From Chlamydiales bacterium (GTDB taxonomy: Bacteria > Chlamydiota > Chlamydiia > Chlamydiales > JARBTN01): a DNA stretch of 33,322 nucleotides. The translations under genes were made by a program, and so were the position numbers. Each line of letters begins with the position of its first letter. Within the stretch, counting starts at the first letter, position 1. Shown in pieces: positions 7,329 through 14,986 of the stretch. The stretch is taken from NCBI GenBank assembly GCA_029240195.1, contig JARBTN010000012.1, forward strand, positions 1 to 33,322, in the 5' to 3' direction. Under the pieces are notes generated by a model that was given only the letters and a program-made list of their open reading frames with translations, was not told the DNA's origin and made no database searches.

Positions 7329-9869
7329 TCAAAGGCGCAGGTGCGCCAGGCCCGCTGACAAAAACTTATTATTTAAAAGCCTATAAATATGATGGCGATG
7401 GGCGCGATTCTCGATCCGCTGAGCCATCCTCTCGGCCAATTCTTCTTCATTGATGGCAATGCAAGCTTTGGCAATCTGCGCCAAAAAGGATCCGCTTAAA
7501 GCTGGATCTTCCATTAAAGATACAGCGCTAAAAGCATCTAAGTAGCATTCCTTTTCGAAAAACTCTGTAAATAAGGACTCCAGCGCAGCTTGTTTTTCTT
7601 GGGCGTCCATGCAAGACGCCAATCCCAAAGCAGAGAGCAGGTAGCCGTCCCTTTTCATCTTTTCAAAGTAAAAGGAAAGCTCTTCAATTTCCAGGGCCTT
7701 TTCCTCGACAAAGCTTAAATCCACCATTTCCAATGCTTCATAAGGCCGTTCGAGCATTTCCAGGGTCTCTTTCACATGCATTTGCCCTTTTTGGAAAGAA
7801 ATGAGCAGCAATAAAAGATAATTTTTTTCCTTTTCATCCTTGATGCTCATCGCGCAACGAGCTGCAAGAAGTAAGTCCCCTTTTTCCATGATTAACTGGT
7901 ATAGGTAAGAGAGGCCCTCTTCTTTCATCTTCTGGTCAGAAAGGGAAAAGAGAATTTTATAGAGGGGCGCGTACATCTTCTTTTTTACACTTTTTTTAAT
8001 GGAAAGGGATAGAGCTAGCCGTTTCTGATTTGGGTCCTGAATGAGGTCGATCAAAGGCAAGACTTGCTCTTCTCTTTTCGTATAGATGAGAAGAGGAGCT
8101 AAACGGGCAAAAGCCACATCCCGTTTTTTAAAATCGCTGAGCTGCTGGGCTAGAAGCTGACTTAAAGTCACTCTCATTTCTTTTAATAGAGTTAAAACCA
8201 GCTCATATAAGACGGCATCCCGGTTTTTTTTCTCCAGCAGAGCCAAGAGCATGCATGCGCCTTTGGCCATATTTTCATAATTCATCTCCTCTCGATCGAG
8301 ATACGGCCGCCTGTCGCAAAAGCAAAGGCGCTGAATCGCAGCTTTTAAACCCTCTTCTCGCCTGGCCGGATCGGAAATAGACGGCAGAATTTGCTCGATG
8401 AGCGGCACCACCTTCAAGTAATTGGCGCCATGGAGCGGCAAATTTTGAATCAGAGAAGAGAAGGCCCGGTCTTTAAACTCTTGGCTAACGATGTGGTCGA
8501 TGATTTGTTCGCTTAAAGTGATCCGCTCTCGATAATTGAGCTCATCTAACTTAAAATAGGAAATAAAAGAGGAGAGAGCCTGGTCTTTTTGCCTTTCAGC
8601 CGAAATGCTTTTTAAGGAGGAGAGGGCTTGTTGCCACTTTCTTTGCTTGCGCATTTTCTGGTTATACACATCAAAGAGCGAAAGAAAGGCTCGGCCTTTA
8701 AATTCTTCATCCTCAATGGATTTTATAATTCTATAAGCCCAAGTGAAGTATTCGTCGCACATCCTGAGGGCAAGGGCCACCTGCACTTCATTTTTAATCT
8801 TTCGCTGCGAAAGCTGGGGAATGGCCTGTTCGACTAAAAGGAGGCAGAAGCTTTGCTGTATGGGCGCAAAATAGCTGTGCTCGATCAAGCATTGGATCAT
8901 TTGACCTTTCATATCTTGGCTTTGAAGGAGCCTCAACAAAGAGACAGCTTGCTCATACTTCTTCTTCTCGATCGAAGCTTGGGTGATCTTTTGATAAGCG
9001 GCCTCTTTTTCCTCTAAATTAAAGCCGGCCTGTTCGATATATTGAATGGCCTTTTCCGGTAGATCGTGTTGGATATAAAGGGGCGCAATCTCTATCCCAA
9101 GTTTCTTCTTGAATCTCTCATCTTCGATGAGTGCAACAAAAAAAAGCGCTTTATCATAGGCTCCCCTCCCAATATAATGAGAGCAAGCCGCACCTAAAAA
9201 ACAGTCTCGATCGGAATAGCCCCCCTGATTCATGCGCGGCTCTCGGCTCATCAGATTAGCTAGCTCCACCACTTCGCTGTATAAGTTGCGCCATAGATAT
9301 TTGAACGAGCCCTCTGCCAGCACCTCTTTGCCCGGCATTTCGTCAAGAGGAGCGGTTAAGCCCTTTTGCCGGCCCAGGATCTGCCACCTTATATCTTGTC
9401 GACTCTCTTCTCCCTTTTCTCGCAACTGGCGGCTGTAAGCACATATCGACTGCACTGTTGCCTCTAAGATCCATTTTTTTTGGTGTGCCGCCAAAAAAAT
9501 TTCCAAGTCTAGCAACCAATTGGCCTCCAGCTTGTTTAAAGAGAGCTTTAATTCCAATTTTGCCTGGCTTATAAAACAGGCGATTTCTTCTATTGAGGGG
9601 GCGGGCTTAGGAAGTTCCTTAAAACGGCTGAGCGCCATGCGCTCCATTTCATAGAGCTTTTTAGGCAAGCGTTGAGACCAATCAGCAATCCCACTCAAAA
9701 TCTCCCCTGCCTTTTCAGCGATCACCTCTAAAGTGCGCGCTCTAAAATGACGGTTTACGTGAGAAAATTCTCTCCAGGTGTCTTTAGAGCAAAAGCTAAA
9801 AATCTCACCTTGCAATTTGAGAGGCAATTTCATGAAATTTTGCTCTGCTAACATTTGCTTGGGGATCAT
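7329..9869 (-). CDS. F-box-like protein with long helical-repeat domain; candidate host-directed effector
   Basis: This 846-residue protein has no signal peptide or membrane segment. Residues about 12-46 match an F-box: the LPLKLQGEIFSFC core, a conserved Trp (W32), then FSHVNRHFRART, corresponding to LP.EL...IF.FL...D......VCR.FR. From about residue 230 to the end the protein is built of degenerate helical units of some 35-40 residues carrying an I.D...K..AL..L pattern, for example DEEFKGRAFLSLF, SQEFKDRAFSSLI, DPNQKRLALSLSI, DQKMKEEGLSYLY and DAQEKQAALESLF. This is TPR/HEAT-like. F-box proteins are eukaryotic SCF ubiquitin-ligase adaptors; amoeba-associated bacteria use them to recruit host Skp1, with the repeat domain choosing the target. 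AAGGAG lies 8 nt before the ATG. Secretion and function are inferences. Confidence 0.75.
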   Translation of the reverse strand: MIPKQMLAEQNFMKLPLKLQGEIFSFCSKDTWREFSHVNRHFRARTLEVIAEKAGEILSGIADWSQRLPKKLYEMERMALSRFKELPKPAPSIEEIACFISQAKLELKLSLNKLEANWLLDLEIFLAAHQKKWILEATVQSICAYSRQLREKGEESRQDIRWQILGRQKGLTAPLDEMPGKEVLAEGSFKYLWRNLYSEVVELANLMSREPRMNQGGYSDRDCFLGAACSHYIGRGAYDKALFFVALIEDERFKKKLGIEIAPLYIQHDLPEKAIQYIEQAGFNLEEKEAAYQKITQASIEKKKYEQAVSLLRLLQSQDMKGQMIQCLIEHSYFAPIQQSFCLLLVEQAIPQLSQRKIKNEVQVALALRMCDEYFTWAYRIIKSIEDEEFKGRAFLSLFDVYNQKMRKQRKWQQALSSLKSISAERQKDQALSSFISYFKLDELNYRERITLSEQIIDHIVSQEFKDRAFSSLIQNLPLHGANYLKVVPLIEQILPSISDPARREEGLKAAIQRLCFCDRRPYLDREEMNYENMAKGACMLLALLEKKNRDAVLYELVLTLLKEMRVTLSQLLAQQLSDFKKRDVAFARLAPLLIYTKREEQVLPLIDLIQDPNQKRLALSLSIKKSVKKKMYAPLYKILFSLSDQKMKEEGLSYLYQLIMEKGDLLLAARCAMSIKDEKEKNYLLLLLISFQKGQMHVKETLEMLERPYEALEMVDLSFVEEKALEIEELSFYFEKMKRDGYLLSALGLASCMDAQEKQAALESLFTEFFEKECYLDAFSAVSLMEDPALSGSFLAQIAKACIAINEEELAERMAQRIENRAHRHHIYRLLNNKFLSAGLAHLRL

Positions 9870-10228
9870 CTGACAACTCCTTTTTTTTAAGATCTCTTCT
9901 CAGATCTGCCCATGCAGAGTACCTTTAGCGGTTTTTAATGAGAAAGGAAAAAAAATAGAGGATAGGGCTTTAGCCGCTTGAATGGTTAGAAAAGGGGATG
10001 CCCTTTAATGAGAGGGAGAGAGAAAGTGTGTGAACGATTAATGGTCTGATAAATATAGAAGAGGCATCTCGTATGAGAAAGCTCGCCTGAACAGCAAGAT
10101 TGGCGAGATTGGCAATAGATTCGGAGCCCCTGACCACTTATGGCTTAAGATAGAAAGGCAAAGAGCGAAGCTTGCTGCAGCTGGCAGCTGGTAGATTGGC
10201 TCTTTGCGCTCTTAATATTTCGCTCAGC
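9870..10228. other. Gene-free interval upstream of the F-box gene
   Basis: No plausible coding frame is seen in these 359 bp. The right edge holds the F-box gene's leader (A-run and AAGGAG). The far end holds the hairpin at 10158-10207, which follows the small hydrophobic-protein gene. No promoter pair is clear by eye. Confidence 0.5.
10158..10207 (-). terminator. Candidate hairpin terminator after the first bilobed hydrophobic protein
   Basis: GCAAAGAGC (10158-10166) and GCTCTTTGC (10199-10207) are exact inverted copies, 21 nt past the stop of the leftward gene. The 32-nt loop contains GCTGCAGC and two CAGCTG motifs. A short pyrimidine-rich stretch (CTTTCTAT) follows in the leftward direction. 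The long loop and weak T-tract make this only a moderate call. Confidence 0.4.
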
Positions 10229-10627
10229 CTAGAAGGCGGCTAAAAACGCTTGATAAGTGGAACTGGCCGCAAACATCGCCCCACCTACTAATCCTACAGT
10301 AGGAATAGCTACCGGAGCTGTCAAAATATTGAGCGCTATTTTCAGCGCGCTGTTGTTCGGTAGGTTTGGGTCTCGCGCATTTTGAATGATCTTGACCGAG
10401 AAATCTCCCATGAGAGATAAGGCTGCAAGTGGCGACAATGTGACCCCAAAAGCAAATCCAAATGAGGTACTGATCAAAACGCCTAAGCATTTCAAAGCGT
10501 TTTGCCCAATGCGACTGATCAAGCTCGCTTTTGGCTGCGAACAGGAATTCTTTCCTTCCCCTATTTTCTGGCTTGGAAATAAATTACTAAATAAATCTTT
10601 ACAGTAATCTGCAGCAATAAACATCAT
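10229..10627 (-). CDS. Small bilobed hydrophobic protein, candidate inclusion-membrane (Inc-like) protein, copy 1
   Basis: This protein of about 132 residues has no conserved enzyme motif. Two long hydrophobic lobes lie at about residues 44-74 (CLGVLISTSFGFAFGVTL and onward) and 94-125 (ALNILTAPVAIPTVGLVGGA and onward), separated by a polar linker (QNARDPNLPNNS). This bilobed layout, with a polar N-terminus and no cleavable signal, is the hallmark of chlamydial Inc proteins. It is clearly paralogous to the gene at 10922: both share QPKASLI.RI.Q.A and AL.ILTA.V.IP...L..GA. The frame can also be read from a TTG at 10630; ATGs at 10627 and 10624 follow AGAGAGG, with 10624 having the better spacing. 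The Inc assignment is an inference from topology. Confidence 0.65.
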   Translation of the reverse strand: MMFIAADYCKDLFSNLFPSQKIGEGKNSCSQPKASLISRIGQNALKCLGVLISTSFGFAFGVTLSPLAALSLMGDFSVKIIQNARDPNLPNNSALKIALNILTAPVAIPTVGLVGGAMFAASSTYQAFLAAF

Positions 10628-10921
10628 CAACCTCTCTTTCTTTTCTTAAAAAGTTAATTAATAAATTTTCATTGTAAAATTTTATCATAAATGCAATTAA
10701 TTTGGAATATTATTTTTTATATTCAATCAAATTAATTATTTTAAAATAAAAATAGTTGGATTAGTGAAAACACAGTAAGCACATCAGAAGATAGTAGGAT
10801 GTGAGGCAACAGCGAAAGCTGAGGGAATCAGGCAAAGAAGAGGTATAAGAAGAGATATGTAAGGCCGGGATGCAAACTGTAAGCTCTCGGCCAAAAATTG
10901 AGGCTCTATTTAAAACCCCGT

Positions 10922-11413
10922 TTACTGGGATGCGAGTTGACTGAGTTTGAGCCAAGGAAAGTGGGCCTCAAATATTTCTGGCGGCGTTGTCGCTTTTAAG
11001 AAGCCAAAATACGGGCCAAAAACTAAAATGGCTGCTCCAGAGACGGCTCCAGCAAGTAGCGCTGTTGCAGGGATGTCGACTGAAGCGGTCAAAATAGTGA
11101 GCGCTGTATCCCGAAAATTTTTATCCTTTAAATGGGCCTGTCGCGCCTCGTAAATAGCGACGTAGGAGGTGAGTCCTACCCCCAAAATAGCCACAGGCAC
11201 TGTTAAGGCTACCCCCAATGCAGAATAGGATAAGACCAGAGCCACACCTTGAAGGGCTTGATAAGCCTCTTGTTGAATGCGGATGATCAAACTTGCTTTT
11301 GGCTGAGAAGGGCCGACTGGTTGCTCATGTGCTTTAGCCTCTTGAACGACTTCACCAGCTTTAGCCCATATACTTGAAATAACAGTTAGACACGGTTTCA
11401 CAGAAGCTAACAT
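10922..11413 (-). CDS. Small bilobed hydrophobic protein, candidate inclusion-membrane (Inc-like) protein, copy 2
   Basis: This 163-residue paralogue of the product at 10229 has a 40-residue polar N-terminus followed by QPKASLIIRIQQEA. It has hydrophobic lobes at about 50-86 (GVALVLSYSALGVALTVPVA and onward) and 103-138 (ALTILTASVDIPATALLAGA and onward). The linker YEARQAHLKDKNFRD aligns with the linker of copy 1. Unlike copy 1 it has a C-terminal tail, KATTPPEIFEAHFPWLKLSQ. GAGGTGGG precedes the ATG. The two genes are tandem, same strand, 294 bp apart across a very A/T-rich spacer (about 10640-10765), so each may have its own promoter. A simple membrane protein of the bacterial envelope is the alternative. 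Confidence 0.65.
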   Translation of the reverse strand: MLASVKPCLTVISSIWAKAGEVVQEAKAHEQPVGPSQPKASLIIRIQQEAYQALQGVALVLSYSALGVALTVPVAILGVGLTSYVAIYEARQAHLKDKNFRDTALTILTASVDIPATALLAGAVSGAAILVFGPYFGFLKATTPPEIFEAHFPWLKLSQLASQ

Positions 11414-11627
11414 ATCCCACCTCTTCTAAATTTTTTACGATTTATAAAACAGCAATTATAATGAAAGAGCAAATAAATTAGAACATCATAATTTATCTAC
11501 AAAGGAGGGTGCAAAAATTTATAAAATTAAAACTGTCAGCTTAAATAGATAGGGCAGGTTAGTTTGCCGATAGATTTCAAGAGTTGAAAAAATTTTTCTT
11601 GAGAGGAAGAGAGGCTTGCAAGGCCTC

Positions 11628-12905
11628 TCAATCATGGCGCAAAGCCGAGATGGGATTGACTTTAGCCGCTTGGATGGCAGGATAAAGGCCGGAGCAGACG
11701 CCAACGAAAAGCGCCATTGATAAAGAAGAGGCTATGGCCCAAAAGGTGATAATGGTATGCCACGCGGCAAAGTAGCTGATGAATAAGGTGATCAAGACGC
11801 CGAGCAGGAGGCCCAAAAAAGCGCCGATGGAGGTCAAGATCAAGCTTTCGATCAAAAATTGAAAGACAATATGCTTAAATGTGGCGCCAATGGACCGGCG
11901 GATGCCAATCTCTTTGGTGCGCTCAGAGACGTTAGCCAGCATGATGTTCATGATGCCGATGCCGCCGACCAGGAGTGAGATGGCGGCGATGCTGCCTAAG
12001 ATCAAGTTAAAGGTGCGCTGCGTCTCCACTGCCTGCTCCATCAAAGCTTTGGGGATGATCACCTGATAATCGCTCACTCCGCTATGGTTTAAACTGAGCG
12101 ATCGGTCGATGAGCGAGGCGGCCAGGTCCATCGCATGGCCCGCTTGAATCTGCACAATCAATTCTGAAAGCATGTCATGCTTTAAAGAGCGCTGCCTAAC
12201 CAAGCCATTTTCTGTGCCGAGGGGAATTAAAATGGTCTGGTTGAGGTTGCGCGCCGAGATTTTCCCTTTGACGGCCTCGTATCCTTTGAGAATGCCGACG
12301 ATGAGGAACTCTTTATCTGATAAGCGCAAGGAGCGCCCCACTTCGCCGCGGCTCCTCAAAGAGCGGTAGACCTCTTCGCCAAGCACGCACACTTGGTGTT
12401 TCTTTGCCAAATCGGCGGCCGACAAAAAGCGCCCTTTGAGAAGAGAGAGCCCTTTGACTTGCAATAACCCCTCGCTGACCGCAATGAGCTCCACCGGAAT
12501 ATCGGCGCTCAAAGTGAGCGATGCCTCTACCGATTTTAAGGCGGCAATCGACTCCACTGCGGGCATCTGCTCTAAAGTGCGCATGTCCTGCATGGTCAAG
12601 CCGTAGGCATGGCGCCAATTGGCCTTTTGGTAATTTTCTTCGGCCAGCTGCGCCTGGCGGATCAGCAGGTTGCGCGTTCCCAGCTGCTCGAGCTGTTTGA
12701 GCGTCTCTTGTTTGGCCCCCTCTCCAATTGAGAGCATGGCCAACACAGCGCCGACGCCAAAGAAGATGCCGAGTGTGCTCAAAATCGAGCGCAATTTTTT
12801 TTGCATCAAAGAAGCGAGCGATTGCATGAGCAGCGCTTTGAGCAATCTATTTTCTGTAAAATATTCTTTAAAGAGTTCTTTAAAGGATTTCATCAATTTG
12901 TCCAT
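11628..12905 (-). CDS. MacB-type ABC transporter permease (FtsX fold)
   Basis: This 425-residue membrane subunit has the MacB/FtsX layout. One membrane helix lies at about residues 40-60 (ILSTLGIFFGVGAVLAMLSI). A large periplasmic domain (65-300) contains the MacB-PCD pattern with IGEGA and the LKGRFLSAAD and VCVLGEEVYRSLR segments. The C-terminal three-helix FtsX domain is recognised by ISLLVGGIGIMNIMLANVSE and RTKEIGIRRSIGA. MacB-type pumps do not pump across the inner membrane but use ATP to drive periplasmic substrates through an adaptor and TolC. Here the permease is split from the ATPase, unlike E. coli MacB, and overlaps the ATPase gene by 26 nt. A start at the second Met (MKSFKE) is also possible. 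Substrate unknown. Confidence 0.92.
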   Translation of the reverse strand: MDKLMKSFKELFKEYFTENRLLKALLMQSLASLMQKKLRSILSTLGIFFGVGAVLAMLSIGEGAKQETLKQLEQLGTRNLLIRQAQLAEENYQKANWRHAYGLTMQDMRTLEQMPAVESIAALKSVEASLTLSADIPVELIAVSEGLLQVKGLSLLKGRFLSAADLAKKHQVCVLGEEVYRSLRSRGEVGRSLRLSDKEFLIVGILKGYEAVKGKISARNLNQTILIPLGTENGLVRQRSLKHDMLSELIVQIQAGHAMDLAASLIDRSLSLNHSGVSDYQVIIPKALMEQAVETQRTFNLILGSIAAISLLVGGIGIMNIMLANVSERTKEIGIRRSIGATFKHIVFQFLIESLILTSIGAFLGLLLGVLITLFISYFAAWHTIITFWAIASSLSMALFVGVCSGLYPAIQAAKVNPISALRHD

Positions 12906-13557
12906 CTTTCATCCGAATCATTCTTTGGCAGCGTTTGCCGACAGCTTCATCATGGGTGACCAATACAATGGTTTTGCCCGCTTGATGAAGCTCATCGAAC
13001 AGCTCTAAGATGAGGCCGCCGTTTTTGGAGTCTAAATTGCCCGTCGGCTCATCGGCAAAGATGAGGAGCGGGTCGATGACGAGAGCTCGGGCGATGGCAG
13101 CGCGCTGCATCTCCCCGCCAGAGAGCTCTCTTGGCAGATGCCGCTTGCGGTGCGAAAGTCCCACCGCCGCAATGGCCCGATCGACCAAGTTCCGCTGATT
13201 GGCAGGCGGATTTGGATGGTAGATGAAGGGCAAAGCGACGTTTTCTTCCACAGAAAAGCTGTTGATCAAGTTAAATGATTGAAAGACAAAGCCGATTTTA
13301 GAGGCGCGTAAGGAGGAAATCTCATCGTCTGATAAATAAGAGAGGTCTCTTCCATCCAGCTCATAGCGGCCGCTGCTTGGGCGGTCGAGACAACCAAGCA
13401 GATGCATCAGGGTGGATTTTCCAGATCCCGACGGTCCCATGATGGCCAAGCTCTCGCCGCGGCAGATGGCGATGTCGATCCCTTTTAAGATCTGTAAGCG
13501 CTCAGAGCCTAGGAGATACTCTTTTTTCAGCCGGCTGGCCTTGACAATTTCATTCAT
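12880..13557 (-). CDS. MacB/LolD-type ABC transporter ATPase
   Basis: This 225-residue nucleotide-binding subunit has Walker [10 protein letters not shown] (41-49), Q-loop VFQSF (91-95), signature LSGGE (145-149), Walker B ending in [10 protein letters not shown] (167-176) and the switch histidine in VTHDEA (H202). The NLIN after the Q-loop and the DEPTGNLDS string are typical of the MacB/LolD/FtsE group. The frame extends upstream of the given start, but the ATG at 13557 overlaps the adaptor's stop as ATGAATGA (8 nt) and yields the normal family N-terminus ([14 protein letters not shown]). It is cotranscribed with the adaptor before it and the permease after it. Confidence 0.94.
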   Translation of the reverse strand: MNEIVKASRLKKEYLLGSERLQILKGIDIAICRGESLAIMGPSGSGKSTLMHLLGCLDRPSSGRYELDGRDLSYLSDDEISSLRASKIGFVFQSFNLINSFSVEENVALPFIYHPNPPANQRNLVDRAIAAVGLSHRKRHLPRELSGGEMQRAAIARALVIDPLLIFADEPTGNLDSKNGGLILELFDELHQAGKTIVLVTHDEAVGKRCQRMIRMKDGQIDEIL

Positions 13558-14986
13558 GGATATCCTTTGACTGAGGCTCGACGAGATAGACCTTTTCGCC
13601 AAGGCCAACGCCTGCAATCACTTGGGCAAAGTTCTCGCTGCAAGCGCCGAGATGAATGGGCCGCTTTTCAATGGAGCGCCCTTTCTTGACAAAGCAAAAA
13701 GAGCCTTTGTCATCGCTAAATAGCGCTTGAATGGGGATGACTGCGCTCTCAGCGATGTGATCGGAGAGCACTGTCACGCGCGCTGTCATCCCTGGGCGTA
13801 GCTTTTTATTCGAGCCATTCAAGGCCACATTGATTTCAAAAAATTTTTCGTCGCTCGACCGGCCGCCGTCAGCGACCGCCAACACGCCAATGGAGCTGAC
13901 ATGCCCTTTGAGCTGCATTTCTGGATAGGCATCCACTTCAACCACGGCCTCTTTGCCGATGGCAATCTTATGCAAATCGATCTCTCGCACCCGAGTCTTG
14001 ACGACCATAGAGTCTAAATCGGGCAGATCCAAGATGGGCTGATTCTTCACCACATGGTCGCCAACTCTTGGTTTTCTCCTTTGCCCGGAGCGAAAATCTT
14101 CCCGCAGCACAGCCATGCCAGAGGAGGGGGCGCGAATTTCTGTCGAGCGGAGTTCTTCAGCCGCACTCTTGAGCTGCAATTGAAGATAGGAAAGGCAGGC
14201 CTGGTTTTGCTCGATCAGCGCTTCGGCCTTGGCAACTTTAAACAGCGTATTTTTCGCCGTCTCCTCTAAGTTGACCTTAGCCTTCCGCTCATTCGATTCA
14301 GCCTTTTGAATCTGCATCGGCAGCACGTACTTTTGATAAGTATCATACTGCAAAAGGGCCGTCTCATATGCCTCTTTCTCCTCTTGCAATTTTTTGCGCG
14401 CCTGCGCCGCTTCCGCTAAGTTTAAAAACCCGCGCGCCTGCAACTCATCCAAATCTTCTGCATACCTTTTGAGCTCTTCATATTTAGAGAGCGCCTTTTG
14501 CAAAGCGGCATGAAGGCGGGACAATTCTAAGGGGCCGTCTCCTTGCTTGACCTTCAATAGCTCCATCTCGGCCGACTCAACCTCAAACATGGCCTGACGC
14601 TCTTCCCGCTCCGACTGGGCCTTTTCCCAAAGCAGCGCGCTCGTCGCCGCTTGAATCATCCCCTCTTGCTCCATGACCTTGGCCTTGAGATCGGCCAATT
14701 TTTCCTCGAATGGGGTGGGATCGAGGCGCACCAGCAAGTCGCCAGCTCTGACGCTTGTGCCATCTTTAATCAGTTCGATGACCTTTCCCAAATCGCCGCG
14801 CAGCGGAGAGCCGATGCAGCGCGATTTGGCCGCTTCCAGCTCGCCGACAGCTCGCACCACCACAGAGAAAGGCGTATTGCTCACTTCGGCGCACTCTTGA
14901 TACCCAACGGATGGGGAGGACCTCATCCAAACGACAGTTGACAGCACTGCGGCAGCGGTTGCCCATAAACGATAGTTTTTGTTCAT
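13550..14986 (-). CDS. MacA/HlyD-type periplasmic adaptor of a tripartite efflux pump
   Basis: This 478-residue membrane-fusion protein has an N-terminal signal or anchor (LWATAAAVLSTVVWM). A first half-lipoyl segment follows, with VVRAVGELEAAKSRCIGSPL and KDGTSVRAGDLLVRLDPTPF. Next comes a long Lys/Glu/Ala-rich coiled-coil hairpin (about residues 85-295), then a second lipoyl half (STEIRAPSSGMAVLREDFRS) and a beta-barrel/MP domain with KLRPGMTARVTVLSD. The adaptor bridges the ABC permease to the TolC-like channel. The coiled-coil is longer than in E. coli MacA (about 370 residues overall), so the periplasmic bridge may be longer. The start overlaps the TolC-like gene's stop by one base (TGATG). 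Downstream it overlaps the ATPase gene by 8 nt. Confidence 0.92.
   Translation of the reverse strand: MNKNYRLWATAAAVLSTVVWMRSSPSVGYQECAEVSNTPFSVVVRAVGELEAAKSRCIGSPLRGDLGKVIELIKDGTSVRAGDLLVRLDPTPFEEKLADLKAKVMEQEGMIQAATSALLWEKAQSEREERQAMFEVESAEMELLKVKQGDGPLELSRLHAALQKALSKYEELKRYAEDLDELQARGFLNLAEAAQARKKLQEEKEAYETALLQYDTYQKYVLPMQIQKAESNERKAKVNLEETAKNTLFKVAKAEALIEQNQACLSYLQLQLKSAAEELRSTEIRAPSSGMAVLREDFRSGQRRKPRVGDHVVKNQPILDLPDLDSMVVKTRVREIDLHKIAIGKEAVVEVDAYPEMQLKGHVSSIGVLAVADGGRSSDEKFFEINVALNGSNKKLRPGMTARVTVLSDHIAESAVIPIQALFSDDKGSFCFVKKGRSIEKRPIHLGACSENFAQVIAGVGLGEKVYLVEPQSKDIHE

Noticed and set aside
10130..10142. CCTGACCA-like words at about 10130, 16853 and 29500 resembling the palindrome end
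   Set aside because: Only 8-9 bases match, no inverted partner is nearby, and this is compatible with chance.
10761..10955. 64-residue minus-strand frame between the two Inc-like genes
   Set aside because: It overlaps the end of the second gene, has no plausible start signal and no protein-like pattern.
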